From Mageeibacillus sp. UBA6980 (GTDB lineage: Bacteria > Bacillota > Clostridia > Saccharofermentanales > Saccharofermentanaceae), in assembly GCA_002450095.1 (NCBI GenBank), contig DJYK01000029.1, forward strand, positions 1-63,575: a stretch of DNA of 63,575 nucleotides, given 5' to 3'. Under the pieces are notes generated by a model, which worked only from the letters and a program-made list of their open reading frames with translations, did not search any database and was not told where the DNA came from. Made by a program: the position numbers and the translations under genes. Of this stretch, positions 50,921 through 58,664 are shown in pieces (the first letter of the stretch is position 1; each line of letters begins with the position of its first letter).

Positions 50921-50962
50921 CAAAAGTCCCTTTATTTTAAATAATAAAGGGGCTTTTGTAAA
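50921..50962 (-). terminator. rqcP terminator containing the trpS promoter
   Basis: A 16-bp stem with one mismatch on the minus-strand RNA (plus-strand arms 50921-50936 and 50943-50958) with a six-base loop is followed on the minus strand by TTTTATTTC, a U-tract that runs into the trpS ribosome site. TTTACA (50962-50957), 17 bases and TAAAAT (50939-50934) form a good minus-strand promoter that lies across the same hairpin. Transcripts reading through from rqcP would end here while trpS starts afresh. Confidence 0.65.
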
Positions 50963-50980
50963 CGATTATGCATTGCTGAC

Positions 50981-51244
50981 TCATTCGAGGAGCTGATACA
51001 TCGAATCCGCATCTTCTTTTCTTATGGAAGGCAAAAGGGACAGAACCCTGAACCCGACTTTACCGTTACCGAACTCGATCGTGACCTCGTCCCCGACTTT
51101 AAGCCTTACCGACGGTTTGGCAGGTCTTCCGTTCACGGTAACTCTCCCCGCGTCGCAAACATCATTCGCGACCTGTCGTCTTTTTATGATACGCGAGACT
51201 TTGAGGAATTTATCAAGTCTCATTCCCTCTTTACCGTCAGCCAT
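50981..51244 (-). CDS. rqcP: S4-domain RNA-binding protein, ribosome quality control factor RqcP
   Basis: Protein of 87 residues that is almost only an S4 domain: MRLDKFLKVSRIIKRRQVANDVCDAG, then RVTVNGRPAKPSVRLKVGDEV. It closely follows the RqcP (YabO) pattern. RqcP works with RqcH on stalled 50S subunits to add C-terminal Ala tails. Its start codon shares one base with the recR stop (TGATG), so coupling is likely. Hsp15-like proteins are the alternative family but lack this N-terminal pattern. Confidence 0.88.
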   Translation of the reverse strand: MADGKEGMRLDKFLKVSRIIKRRQVANDVCDAGRVTVNGRPAKPSVRLKVGDEVTIEFGNGKVGFRVLSLLPSIRKEDADSMYQLLE

Positions 51245-51852
51245 CAGTTACCTATCTGCTTTCTGCCCTTAAGGGCACTCGCGAGAGTAAGATCATCTGC
51301 AAATACTATGTCGGACCCCATCGGAAGCCCGGATGCAAGACGCGTAACTTTGATCCCTGACGGACCCAAAAGCCTCGCGATATAAAGAGCGGTTGCATTG
51401 CCCTCAGCGGTCTGGTTGGTCGCTACGATCACTTCCTTGATCTCCGGGTGCTCCGTGAGCCTTCCGAAAAGCTCCGTGAGAGTAATATCATTCATATTGG
51501 TATTCTTGACCGGATCATAGACTCCGTGAAGAACATGATAGAGTCCGTTGTACTCATGCATACGTTCAAATGCGGACACATCCCTCGGAGTCTCCACCAC
51601 GCATACTATGCTCCTATCCCTCTTGGGATCTGAACAGATCGGACAGGGATCACTGTCGGTAAAATTCTGACAACACCCGCATTTTTTGGTAAGCTTCCTC
51701 GCCTCGACGATAGCGCCGGTAAGAGCATCGGCTTCCTCCGAAGACATGGACAAAATGAAGAAAGCCAGCTTCTGTGCCGACCTTCCTCCTATACCGGGCA
51801 GCGAGCCCAGTTTTGATATCAGATTCTGAACTGACGGGGAATATCTTGCCAT
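51244..51852 (-). CDS. recR: recombination mediator RecR
   Basis: Protein of 202 residues that helps RecFO load RecA at gaps. It has the helix-hairpin-helix LPGIGGRSAQKLAFFIL at 17-33, the C4 zinc finger CGCCQNFTDSDPCPIC near 58 and a Toprim domain with VVETPRDVSAFE near 84 and TNQTAEGNATALYIARLL near 145. It lies one base after ybaB, the conserved dnaX-ybaB-recR arrangement. Confidence 0.97.
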   Translation of the reverse strand: MARYSPSVQNLISKLGSLPGIGGRSAQKLAFFILSMSSEEADALTGAIVEARKLTKKCGCCQNFTDSDPCPICSDPKRDRSIVCVVETPRDVSAFERMHEYNGLYHVLHGVYDPVKNTNMNDITLTELFGRLTEHPEIKEVIVATNQTAEGNATALYIARLLGPSGIKVTRLASGLPMGSDIVFADDLTLASALKGRKQIGN

Positions 51853-51853
51853 A

Positions 51854-52192
51854 TCAGAAAGGCATCTTAACTCCGCCGGTTACTCTGTTCATCATCTCGG
51901 CAGACTTTGCCTCAAGCTCGTCATTGGCCTGATTATACGCTGCAGTAATGAGATCAGAGAGCATCTCCGGATCTTCAGGATCGATAACTTCGGGAGCGAT
52001 CTCGAGGTTGTAGATCTTATGATCTCCGCCGAGAACGATCTTAACCTTATCTCCGCCGGCAGTACCGGAGATCCTTAATTCCTTGATCTCGATCTGAACA
52101 TTCTCGAGTTCCTTCTGCATCTTCTGAGCCTGGGCCATAAGATTTCCCATATTTCCCATTCCGCCCGGAATTCCCTTGAATCCTTTTGCCAT
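51854..52192 (-). CDS. ybaB: YbaB/EbfC family nucleoid-associated protein
   Basis: Small DNA-binding protein of 112 residues. MGNLMAQAQKMQKELENVQIEIKEL near residue 16 is the family's N-terminal helix, GDKVKIVLGGDHKIYNLEIAPEVID the central sheet and LSDLITAAYNQANDELEAKSAEMMNRVTGG the C-terminal helix. It is found between dnaX and recR in most bacteria. CGGAGGA precedes the ATG. Confidence 0.96.
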   Translation of the reverse strand: MAKGFKGIPGGMGNMGNLMAQAQKMQKELENVQIEIKELRISGTAGGDKVKIVLGGDHKIYNLEIAPEVIDPEDPEMLSDLITAAYNQANDELEAKSAEMMNRVTGGVKMPF

Positions 52193-52256
52193 CTTAATAA
52201 TCCTCCGATCAGGTTTCTTGTTTATTGACTAACGTATTGTACCATAAGGCGCGATA

Positions 52257-54512
52257 TCACTCATCACCGAAATGGATCTCGGCATTGTATCCCGCTTCTT
52301 CCAGACTTCTCATAAAATCAGCCGCAGGATCGTTTTCCGGTTCATCCTCGACCGATATCACCGGAACGGGCTCCCCCGGATGCTGATTCATATAAAGCCT
52401 CTCGACATTTTTGAACTGAACATCCGAGCAGACATAGACCTTGGAAACGCCTTTGAACTTAGACTTAACAAGCGCGGACACCTGCTTGAATCCGGGGTTT
52501 CCTGCCGCACCGGCACTACTGCCGCCGTCTGCGATTATATAGGCCCCTTCGGCGAGTATCTTCAATCTGGCATTCTCGATAAACCTTCCGAGATTTACAT
52601 CGGTCTCGAGTATCTGAGACTTGATCTCAAGCCATTTCTGCCTTGGCGAAGAATCCGGTGCGGGATTTTTGGACTTGACTATAGGAGACTTCTCGACAGC
52701 TGACGTCAGCCTGGTCTTACGGGTCTCGCCTATACGGCCGGTCGGAGCCTGAAGTTCCTTCTCATCACCGAATGAGAGTTCTTCGGATGCTTGAACCTTC
52801 GGCTCTTCGGAAGTCTCTTCCTTCATAAGCTCATCTAAGTCTATATCATCCATTACCGAATCAGACAGATCGGCAAATATGCCTGCCTTAGGCGCTTCGC
52901 CCGTATCATCGTCGTTAAATACAAGTCCTATCTGATTCTCGAGAGGTTTGTCTTCCTCATCGATCTCATCTTCGGAAGGCACTTGCTCCCCGCCCGAAGG
53001 GAAAGGCACGTCAGAGGGTTCATTCACGGGAGGAAGCGGCTCTTCGGGTTCTGCCGAAGAAGGCTCTTCCTTAATATCTTCCTCTTCTTTTGCCGGTTCT
53101 TCCGTAACAGTCTCTTCCTTAGGTCTTGCTATTGGAGGAAGATCCTCATCGGTCTTCGCCGTATCTTTCTTGAGAGCCTTAAGTTTTTCCAACGCCCCCG
53201 TAAGATCCGGTATTTTACTCTCCGAACGCTCAGGCGCCTTAGCCTCATCTTCATCCTTCTTCTCTTCTTCGGAAGGTCCGGCCGGAACAGGCGCCGCTTG
53301 ATCTTTACCGTCGTTTCCCTTCGAAGGATCTTCAGAAACAACGGTCTCGGATATCCTACGCGCGGCTTCGGCCTGAAGCTTCGAGAAGTCGGGAATGACC
53401 AGGGGCGCTTCTTCCATACGAACCTTGCGTCCGCAAAGCCTTAACATGGTTATCTCGAATGATGTCCTTACCGAAGGGGACCACTTTAACTCCGACACGG
53501 CTTTGGAAAGCGAATTTATAAATCCTACCAGAGTCTGTGAATTGGTAAGATTAGCGATCTCATACATTCTCTTCAGCGTCTTGGCCGAAGCAGGGATCAG
53601 GCGTACGGGATCGGGAACCACCCTGACGATGAGAAGATTTCTGAAATAGTCGGCAAGATCCAATGTAAACTGGAGAAAATCACGTCCGCTGTCAGACAAT
53701 TCCTTACACTTTAACGGAAGCACATCGAATCTTCCTTCGATCATGACAGTCGCGAAGTCCGCCACAAAATCGATATTCACCGTGCCGGTCATCTCTTCGA
53801 TTGATTCGGGTGTTATAACAGATCCGGAAGCCATGGCCGAAGCCTGATCGAGATATGAGATCGCATCTCTCATCGCACCGTCACTTAAGGAAGCGATAAG
53901 TTCCAGAGCCTCTTCCGACGCATTGATCTTCTCATGATCGCAGATATAACGCAGCCTGCTCTTGATGGAACCTACGGATATACGCCTGAAATCGAACCTC
54001 TGACATCTGGACAGGATGGTCGGCGGAATCTGGTGAGGCTCAGTGGTCGCGAATAAAAAGACTGCATGAGCGGGAGGTTCCTCCAAAGTCTTCAGAAGTG
54101 CATTGAAACCTTCTGTCGTTATCATGTGAACCTCGTCGATTATATATACCTTATACTTTGTTCTGGAGGGTGCGTAATTAACTTCTTCACAGATACTTCT
54201 TATGTTATCTATACTTCTGTTGGAGGCCGCATCGATCTCAATGACATCCATCAGGGAACCGTCAAGTATTCCTTTACAGACTGCACATTTATTACAAGGA
54301 TTCCCGTTCTCGGGATTCTCGCAGTTGATGGCTCTGGAAAAGACTCTGGCTATAGATGTCTTACCCGTACCTCTTTGTCCGCAAAACAGATAGGCGTGTC
54401 CGATCTTGCCTGTCTGAACGGTCTTCCGTAAAGTGGCCACAGCAGCTTTCTGCTCTACTATCTCATCGAAATTCTGCGGACGGAACTGTCTGTAAAGAGC
54501 CTGGTATTCCAT
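52257..54512 (-). CDS. dnaX: DNA polymerase III subunits gamma/tau
   Basis: Clamp-loader ATPase of 751 residues. Walker A is CGQRGTGKTSIARVF near residue 45, a zinc module CENPENGNPCNKCAVC near 64, Walker B-like VYIIDEVHMIT near 122 and sensor LFATTEPHQIPPTILSRCQRF near 152. A long acidic Pro/Glu/Lys-rich linker (about 385-620) leads to a small folded C-terminal domain (SPRQKWLEIKSQIL onward) that probably binds polymerase. GGGGGA precedes the ATG. The SRP RNA gene lies just upstream, a common Firmicutes arrangement. I saw no slippery heptamer for a gamma-form frameshift. Confidence 0.97.
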   Translation of the reverse strand: MEYQALYRQFRPQNFDEIVEQKAAVATLRKTVQTGKIGHAYLFCGQRGTGKTSIARVFSRAINCENPENGNPCNKCAVCKGILDGSLMDVIEIDAASNRSIDNIRSICEEVNYAPSRTKYKVYIIDEVHMITTEGFNALLKTLEEPPAHAVFLFATTEPHQIPPTILSRCQRFDFRRISVGSIKSRLRYICDHEKINASEEALELIASLSDGAMRDAISYLDQASAMASGSVITPESIEEMTGTVNIDFVADFATVMIEGRFDVLPLKCKELSDSGRDFLQFTLDLADYFRNLLIVRVVPDPVRLIPASAKTLKRMYEIANLTNSQTLVGFINSLSKAVSELKWSPSVRTSFEITMLRLCGRKVRMEEAPLVIPDFSKLQAEAARRISETVVSEDPSKGNDGKDQAAPVPAGPSEEEKKDEDEAKAPERSESKIPDLTGALEKLKALKKDTAKTDEDLPPIARPKEETVTEEPAKEEEDIKEEPSSAEPEEPLPPVNEPSDVPFPSGGEQVPSEDEIDEEDKPLENQIGLVFNDDDTGEAPKAGIFADLSDSVMDDIDLDELMKEETSEEPKVQASEELSFGDEKELQAPTGRIGETRKTRLTSAVEKSPIVKSKNPAPDSSPRQKWLEIKSQILETDVNLGRFIENARLKILAEGAYIIADGGSSAGAAGNPGFKQVSALVKSKFKGVSKVYVCSDVQFKNVERLYMNQHPGEPVPVISVEDEPENDPAADFMRSLEEAGYNAEIHFGDE

Positions 54513-54537
54513 ATAATCCCCCGTAAATCAAAAAGCC

Positions 54538-54678
54538 CGCACTATCTGAACTGCAGCCGGACAGGCACCCTCGCGGCACAAACGAAAATCCGCTTACTGC
54601 TGCTTCCTTCCGGACCTGACAGGGTTCACGGGATCGAATTGCACGAGACCCGACCCCGGCCACAGCTCACATAGTGCG
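54538..54678 (-). ncRNA. ffs: signal recognition particle RNA, small bacterial type
   Basis: On the minus strand the RNA contains the universally conserved SRP domain IV hairpin, GTCAGGTCCGGAAGGAAGCA at about 54621-54602. Flanking sequences pair in a long rod: the terminal helix runs from CGCACTAT (54678-54671) with ATAGTGCG (54545-54538) inward to GGCCGG with CCGGCT, about 23 bp with one mismatch and three wobbles. A TTTTT tract follows at once, so the closing helix doubles as terminator. The exact ends are estimates. It binds Ffh for co-translational targeting. Confidence 0.93.
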
Positions 54679-54689
54679 AACTGTGAATC

Positions 54690-54695
54690 ATTTTA
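54690..54695 (-). promoter_or_regulatory. -10 element of the SRP RNA gene
   Basis: TAAAAT on the minus strand ends 11 bases before the closing helix of the SRP RNA and fits a transcript start near 54683. No convincing -35 is visible. Confidence 0.45.
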
Positions 54696-54717
54696 CCATA
54701 CTTTGAAAATTTATGCG

Positions 54718-56112
54718 TCAGTCTTCATCATCTTCCTGATCACCCGCATAAGAAGAGCCGATCCCGAGGATCCTGTCGGATTCTTCATCGTCGATTGAAG
54801 CGATAGTACCCATCTTCCTCTTCATTATCCTTGCCCGCTTCTGAATATCCTGCGCAGATTCGGACGCCTTCTCGATCCTCTTCTCCATCTGATCGGCAGC
54901 AGCCTCAAGCTTATTGATCTGTGTCTTGGCGGCTTCCAGGATTTTTCTTATCTCCTCGCTCTTCCTGTTGAGAGCCATATGTCTGAAGCCGATCGATATG
55001 GTATTAAGAAGAGCCATTATCGTAGTGGGGCCGGAGATCATGACCCTTCTGCTCTGACAATAATCCGTCAGTCCGTTGATCCTTAACACCTCGGCATAGA
55101 GACCTTCAGTCGGAAGATACATAATGGCGTAATCTGCGGTATTGGGAGGATCCAAGTATTTATCGCTTATCGAATTGGCCTCATTCTTTATCCTGTCGCG
55201 AAGCTCGTTCCTGGCCTCTTTAAGTGCCTCCGGATCGGCATTCTCGGACGCTTCGGCGATCCTGTTATAGATATCGGCCGGAAATTTGGCATCGACAGGA
55301 AGATAACAGGTGTCGGTCCCGTCTTCCCCATCCCGCGGCAGAAGTATCGCGAATTCAACTCTGTCTGAGGATCCTTGCTTCGTAGCGACATTCTCCTCAT
55401 ACTGTCCTTTGGCAAGAGTCTGCTCGAGGATCCTTCCGAGCTGAACCTCTCCCCAGTTGCCTCTGGTCTTCACATTACTCAAGGTCCTGTTAAGATTTGT
55501 AACTCCGGTCGACAATTCCTTAAGTTCTCCGAGACTTCGGTAAAGGTTCGCCATCTGCTCTCCGACCTGTTTAAAGTTAGAATCGAGCCTCTCATTTAAG
55601 GTCTTATCGAGCTTCTCATTGACGACCCCTCTGATCTCATCGAGCTTCTTCTCATTCGATTCAGTCATTGCCACTATCGATGTCTGCAGAGTCTTATTAG
55701 TCTGTTCCTGCATATTGAGAAGCGAATCACTGACGGATTTCTGCATCCCCATGATGATCTTAGTCTGACGGTCAGATGCCGCGGCCATCTCTTCCCTTAA
55801 TATCTTAAAGGACTCCCTCTGCGTCTTCTCAAAGTTCGCGATCCCCGCTGCCTGCTCTTCCCTGTTGGACCGCAAAGAATTGGTGACGGTATTGATGATC
55901 CCCTGAGTCTGCGCCTGGGAATTACGGCTTTGTGCCTCGAACCCGGCAGTGATATTCCTTACGGCGTCATTATTCTGCTCGAGCTTATCGGAGAGCCTCT
56001 CCAAAGCCTCAAGATCCTTGTCATCGGAATAGAGGCCGTTAACCCTCACGATCAGTACTATAAGTAAAACAATTATCAGAACCGACATGATCAAAACTGT
56101 ATAATCCGGCAT
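54718..56112 (-). CDS. rmuC: DNA recombination protein RmuC family
   Basis: Protein of 464 residues. An N-terminal membrane helix (about 5-27) is followed by a long coiled coil to about 190 and the RmuC nuclease-like domain: NVKTRGNWGEVQLGRILEQTL near 215, DRVEFAILLPRDGEDG, YLPVDAKFPADIYNRI near 275, and ADYAIMYLPTEGLYAEVL near 325. GPTTIMALLNTI near 360 is also diagnostic. The family limits DNA inversions and rearrangements. I choose the ATG at 56112, five bases after AGGAGG. Confidence 0.95.
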   Translation of the reverse strand: MPDYTVLIMSVLIIVLLIVLIVRVNGLYSDDKDLEALERLSDKLEQNNDAVRNITAGFEAQSRNSQAQTQGIINTVTNSLRSNREEQAAGIANFEKTQRESFKILREEMAAASDRQTKIIMGMQKSVSDSLLNMQEQTNKTLQTSIVAMTESNEKKLDEIRGVVNEKLDKTLNERLDSNFKQVGEQMANLYRSLGELKELSTGVTNLNRTLSNVKTRGNWGEVQLGRILEQTLAKGQYEENVATKQGSSDRVEFAILLPRDGEDGTDTCYLPVDAKFPADIYNRIAEASENADPEALKEARNELRDRIKNEANSISDKYLDPPNTADYAIMYLPTEGLYAEVLRINGLTDYCQSRRVMISGPTTIMALLNTISIGFRHMALNRKSEEIRKILEAAKTQINKLEAAADQMEKRIEKASESAQDIQKRARIMKRKMGTIASIDDEESDRILGIGSSYAGDQEDDED

Positions 56113-56174
56113 AAGCACCTCCTGTCGGCATTTATGCTACTACAGGCGCTGTACCTTTATTCGGACATAATAAG

Positions 56175-56198
56175 AGGCACGAATAAGGATTCGTGCCT
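56175..56198. terminator. perfect 10-bp hairpin upstream of rmuC
   Basis: AGGCACGAAT and ATTCGTGCCT pair perfectly around AAGG. On the minus strand it is followed by CTTATTATG, so it could end transcripts from divIC before rmuC. On the plus strand it lies just before an AAAGGAGGG ribosome-like site and the three-codon frame ATG-AAG-TAA at 56214-56222. Confidence 0.5.
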
Positions 56199-56302
56199 TG
56201 AAAGGAGGGTGTTATGAAGTAAGGAACATTATTGTTGTTACGAATATATCTTATCACCCGAATTGTTTACTTTCAGGGATAAAAAAGGCAAAATATAGGC
56301 AA

Positions 56303-56563
56303 ATGGAACTCGAAGGCAGAACATATAAAGGAAACAGACTCCTTAAATTAAAACAGATTAAATACGAAGACCCGAATGTAAGCTTCTCGAAGGAGCTTTC
56401 CGAGGCTATTATCCTGCTGTGCAGAGAAATGGATGTTCCCGTTCCGATGTGGATGAAGAAGAATACGCATGAATTCGCGGCATTTCATCAGACCATATTC
56501 TTTGATGAACAATATCCGGAAAAAGTAAAATTCGACAGTTTTCAGATTAAGATGATAAGGTGA
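56303..56563 (+). CDS. conserved hypothetical protein of Clostridia
   Basis: Protein of about 86 residues starting MELEGRTYKGNRLLKLKQI. It has DVPVPMWMKKNTHEFAAFHQTIF near residue 52 and ends VKFDSFQIKMIR. I recognise the pattern as a small conserved Clostridial family of unknown function; the VP[VL]W...KN...F..T...E........F..F.I blocks define it. The reading frame is open further upstream to a TTG at 56198, but that region reads poorly as protein. The start at 56303 has no clear ribosome site, so it is uncertain. No domain with known activity is seen. It faces divIC tail to tail, ending next to its stop. Confidence 0.7.
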   Translation: MELEGRTYKGNRLLKLKQIKYEDPNVSFSKELSEAIILLCREMDVPVPMWMKKNTHEFAAFHQTIFFDEQYPEKVKFDSFQIKMIR

Positions 56564-56896
56564 TCAGGAACCTGTTGTCCTGAAGATGATCTCGCCGGGA
56601 TAGACCATATCGAGCTGAGATCTGGCGACACTCTCTACATAATCGGCATCTCTTCCCGCTACGCCTCTGGCAAGTATATTGTTGTTGCGGTCTTCGAGAG
56701 CAGTCTTCTGTGCTTCAAGCGCAGCCTTCTCCTCTTCGAGCCTGATCCTTGCCATGCGAACGTCGTAATACTTAGTGGCGCAGAGAACGACTACCACTAC
56801 AAAAGCTATGCATATCAGCGTCATCGTAAGAGAAAAACCGCCCGATTTACGGCGGAGTCTCTTTCTGCCCGTTTGTCTGTTCACATTCTCGCTCAT
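56564..56896 (-). CDS. divIC: septum formation initiator, DivIC/FtsB family
   Basis: Bitopic membrane protein of 110 residues. A basic cytoplasmic N-terminus (RQTGRKRLRRKSGG) leads to one membrane helix at about 23-42, a coiled coil RMARIRLEEEKAALEAQKTALEDRNNNI and a C-terminal VESVARSQLDMVYPGEIIF, the DivIC/FtsB pattern. It joins FtsL and DivIB in the divisome. No Shine-Dalgarno is seen. TTAAAA, 17 bases and TACAAT end six bases before the ATG, which suggests a leaderless mRNA. Confidence 0.9.
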   Translation of the reverse strand: MSENVNRQTGRKRLRRKSGGFSLTMTLICIAFVVVVVLCATKYYDVRMARIRLEEEKAALEAQKTALEDRNNNILARGVAGRDADYVESVARSQLDMVYPGEIIFRTTGS

Positions 56897-56902
56897 ATCG
56901 CT

Positions 56903-56976
56903 ATTGTAGATGAAATACCCGTTTCTTTTAAGACTGCCAAATGCTTTTTAACGATAATGTAATCTTATGTTAGAAT
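56903..56976. promoter_or_regulatory. divergent promoters, each ending six bases before a start codon
   Basis: Minus strand: TTAAAA, 17 bases, TACAAT (56908-56903), six bases, divIC ATG. Plus strand: TTAACG, 17 bases, TAGAAT (56971-56976, with TG-T before it), six bases, metzincin ATG. Neither gene has a Shine-Dalgarno. Confidence 0.6.
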
Positions 56977-56982
56977 CGGGAC

Positions 56983-57618
56983 ATGAAGACCAAACAGACT
57001 GATCCCGCAAAGTATCCGGTGACTTTTAAAGACGATACCATCACCTGTCGCATCGCTTTCGACGGGGGATTTTATGAGAAATTCCCCAAGGAGGATAAGA
57101 CTTATGCGGATCTTTGTAAGGAAGGTATCCGTAAATACTGGTCAGAGGGAGGTTTCACGATCGAGCTTATCGAAGTTCCCAGAGACGATCCTCAACCTCA
57201 CATCAATGTCGTACCCGCCAAGCTCACAAGCACTTCATACGTAATGAGCCGTTGGTGGAGATGGGGATGGGGGCTGTTCAGATCGTCATTTCACCCGGAA
57301 TCGGTCATGATCAACTGGTCCAGAAAACACCCCGGTAACATTCATCTCAATTTAAGAAGCAAGTCGAGCGTCGATTGGTTTATGAGGGTATCCGCTCACG
57401 AATTCGGTCACATATTGGGACTCGGTGATGCATATGCGGCGCACTACAGATTCTATTATGAAGCCCCCGGGACCCGAGACTATATGATGAACAGCAACAG
57501 GAAAGTAAGTCCCGAAGAAGCCGATATGGTCAGGAAAGCACAGGCCACCGGTAAGATGCAGTACTTTCCCATCCGATTCTCCGCCAAAAGATATTTCAAA
57601 AAGCTACTGAAGCGCTGA
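56983..57618 (+). CDS. intracellular metzincin-type zinc metalloprotease
   Basis: Protein of 211 residues. The active site is AHEFGHILGLGDAY near residue 145, the full metzincin pattern HExxHxxGxxD, followed by a Met-turn candidate YMMNSNRKVS near 167. No signal peptide or membrane segment is present, unlike most matrixin-like enzymes, so it should stay in the cytoplasm unless exported by another path. The N-terminal 130 residues have no family I can name. Substrate unknown. It stands alone; the message may be leaderless. Confidence 0.82.
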   Translation: MKTKQTDPAKYPVTFKDDTITCRIAFDGGFYEKFPKEDKTYADLCKEGIRKYWSEGGFTIELIEVPRDDPQPHINVVPAKLTSTSYVMSRWWRWGWGLFRSSFHPESVMINWSRKHPGNIHLNLRSKSSVDWFMRVSAHEFGHILGLGDAYAAHYRFYYEAPGTRDYMMNSNRKVSPEEADMVRKAQATGKMQYFPIRFSAKRYFKKLLKR

Positions 57619-57681
57619 ATTCAAGAGTTATTCAACGTTTTTGACTTTTTTGTAAACTGTTGTCATTTTGCACTAAGGAAA

Positions 57682-57710
57682 TTGAAAACACCCTTTTTAA
57701 GTTGTAAAAT
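57682..57710 (+). promoter_or_regulatory. promoter of the zinc-ribbon/HD-like gene
   Basis: TTGAAA (57682-57687), 17 bases, TAAAAT (57705-57710). The gene follows after a leader with GGAGG. Confidence 0.7.
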
Positions 57711-57748
57711 ATACCTATCGTTTTAGTACAGAAATGGAGGCCTAATCT

Positions 57749-58591
57749 ATGAAGAAGTGTCCCGATTGCGGAATGGTAATTGCGAACCAGGCGATCAGAT
57801 GTCCTAAGTGTAAATTCAACTTTGCCGAGAGTGCCGATACAAGCGGAGTTACGGTAGCAGCAGAAGCCGCAGCAGTATCCGCGGCAGCAACAGGAGTCGC
57901 ATCTGCACCTAAGGGAGCCACAGGCATCCTGCCTATGGTAGATGTCAAGGCCAGCAATGTTGATGAGCTATATAACCAGCTTAAGGCAGCGGTCATCAAG
58001 AGGAAGACGGAGTTTGATCACTTTATCGACTTCCTCGAGAACAGAACAAACTGGCTCACTGCACCCGCAGAACTCGAAGGACCTTTGGCATGTGAGAAGG
58101 GTCTTCTCATCAGAAGCGTAGCGGTTACAAAGCAGCTTCTCAGAATAAAGGATACCATCATGCCTCAGCTTGATGAAGAATCCGCCATAATCATCGGATT
58201 GTTCCACGAAGTAGGTAAGGTCGGAATCGAAGGTAAGCCCTATTTCATCGTTAAGGAAGCTTCCATTCCCACAACGAGCCCCACATTGGGTCTTTCTTTC
58301 TCCACACGTATCTCCACAACAGATACTACACCCAAGAATTCCTACTCCATCAATCCCAAGCTCGTTCACATGGATATCGGAGTAAGATCTCTCTATCTCG
58401 TATCACAGTATATGCTCTTAAATGATGATGAGGCTCAGGCAATAAGCTATGCTACTAATGTCAAGGCTTTGGACGGCAAGCTCTCGCCTTATACTCTCAT
58501 CCTCCAGACCGCTTCAGATCTTCAGCGCATAGTATATGAGAATCCCGATACTGTATCCGGCTACAGCTTTACTGTAATCGAACCAAGGTAA
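57749..58591 (+). CDS. zinc-ribbon protein with degenerate HD-hydrolase-like domain
   Basis: Protein of 280 residues. The N-terminus is a four-Cys zinc ribbon (CPDCGMVIANQAIRCPKC). An Ala-rich linker covers about 30-60. The C-terminal 200 residues resemble the HD phosphohydrolases found in phages and Clostridia: GLLIRSVAVTKQLLRI stands where those have a His, IIIGLFHEVGKVG near 152 carries HE in place of HD, and LVHMDIGVRSLYLVSQYMLLNDDEAQAISYA near 210 matches the final helices. With the first His and the Asp lost it is probably not an active hydrolase. GGAGG precedes the ATG by about nine bases. Function unknown. Confidence 0.7.
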   Translation: MKKCPDCGMVIANQAIRCPKCKFNFAESADTSGVTVAAEAAAVSAAATGVASAPKGATGILPMVDVKASNVDELYNQLKAAVIKRKTEFDHFIDFLENRTNWLTAPAELEGPLACEKGLLIRSVAVTKQLLRIKDTIMPQLDEESAIIIGLFHEVGKVGIEGKPYFIVKEASIPTTSPTLGLSFSTRISTTDTTPKNSYSINPKLVHMDIGVRSLYLVSQYMLLNDDEAQAISYATNVKALDGKLSPYTLILQTASDLQRIVYENPDTVSGYSFTVIEPR

Positions 58592-58618
58592 TTTCTTTCT
58601 TTATACTCCATTTCTTTT

Positions 58619-58648
58619 CCCCGCCGCTTATAATAACGGCGGGGTTTC
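58619..58648 (+). terminator. intrinsic terminator
   Basis: CCCCGCCG (58619-58626) and CGGCGGGG (58637-58644) pair perfectly around ten bases, followed by TTTCTG, after the zinc-ribbon gene. Confidence 0.8.
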
Positions 58649-58664
58649 TGATTAAAGGGGAAAT

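Noticed and set aside
50902..50980. T-box leader for trpS
   Set aside because: The gap is only 79 bases and lacks a specifier loop and the T-box core sequence.
54463..54663. Minus-strand frame of 66 codons upstream of dnaX
   Set aside because: It lies within the SRP RNA gene, whose conserved hairpin explains the sequence.
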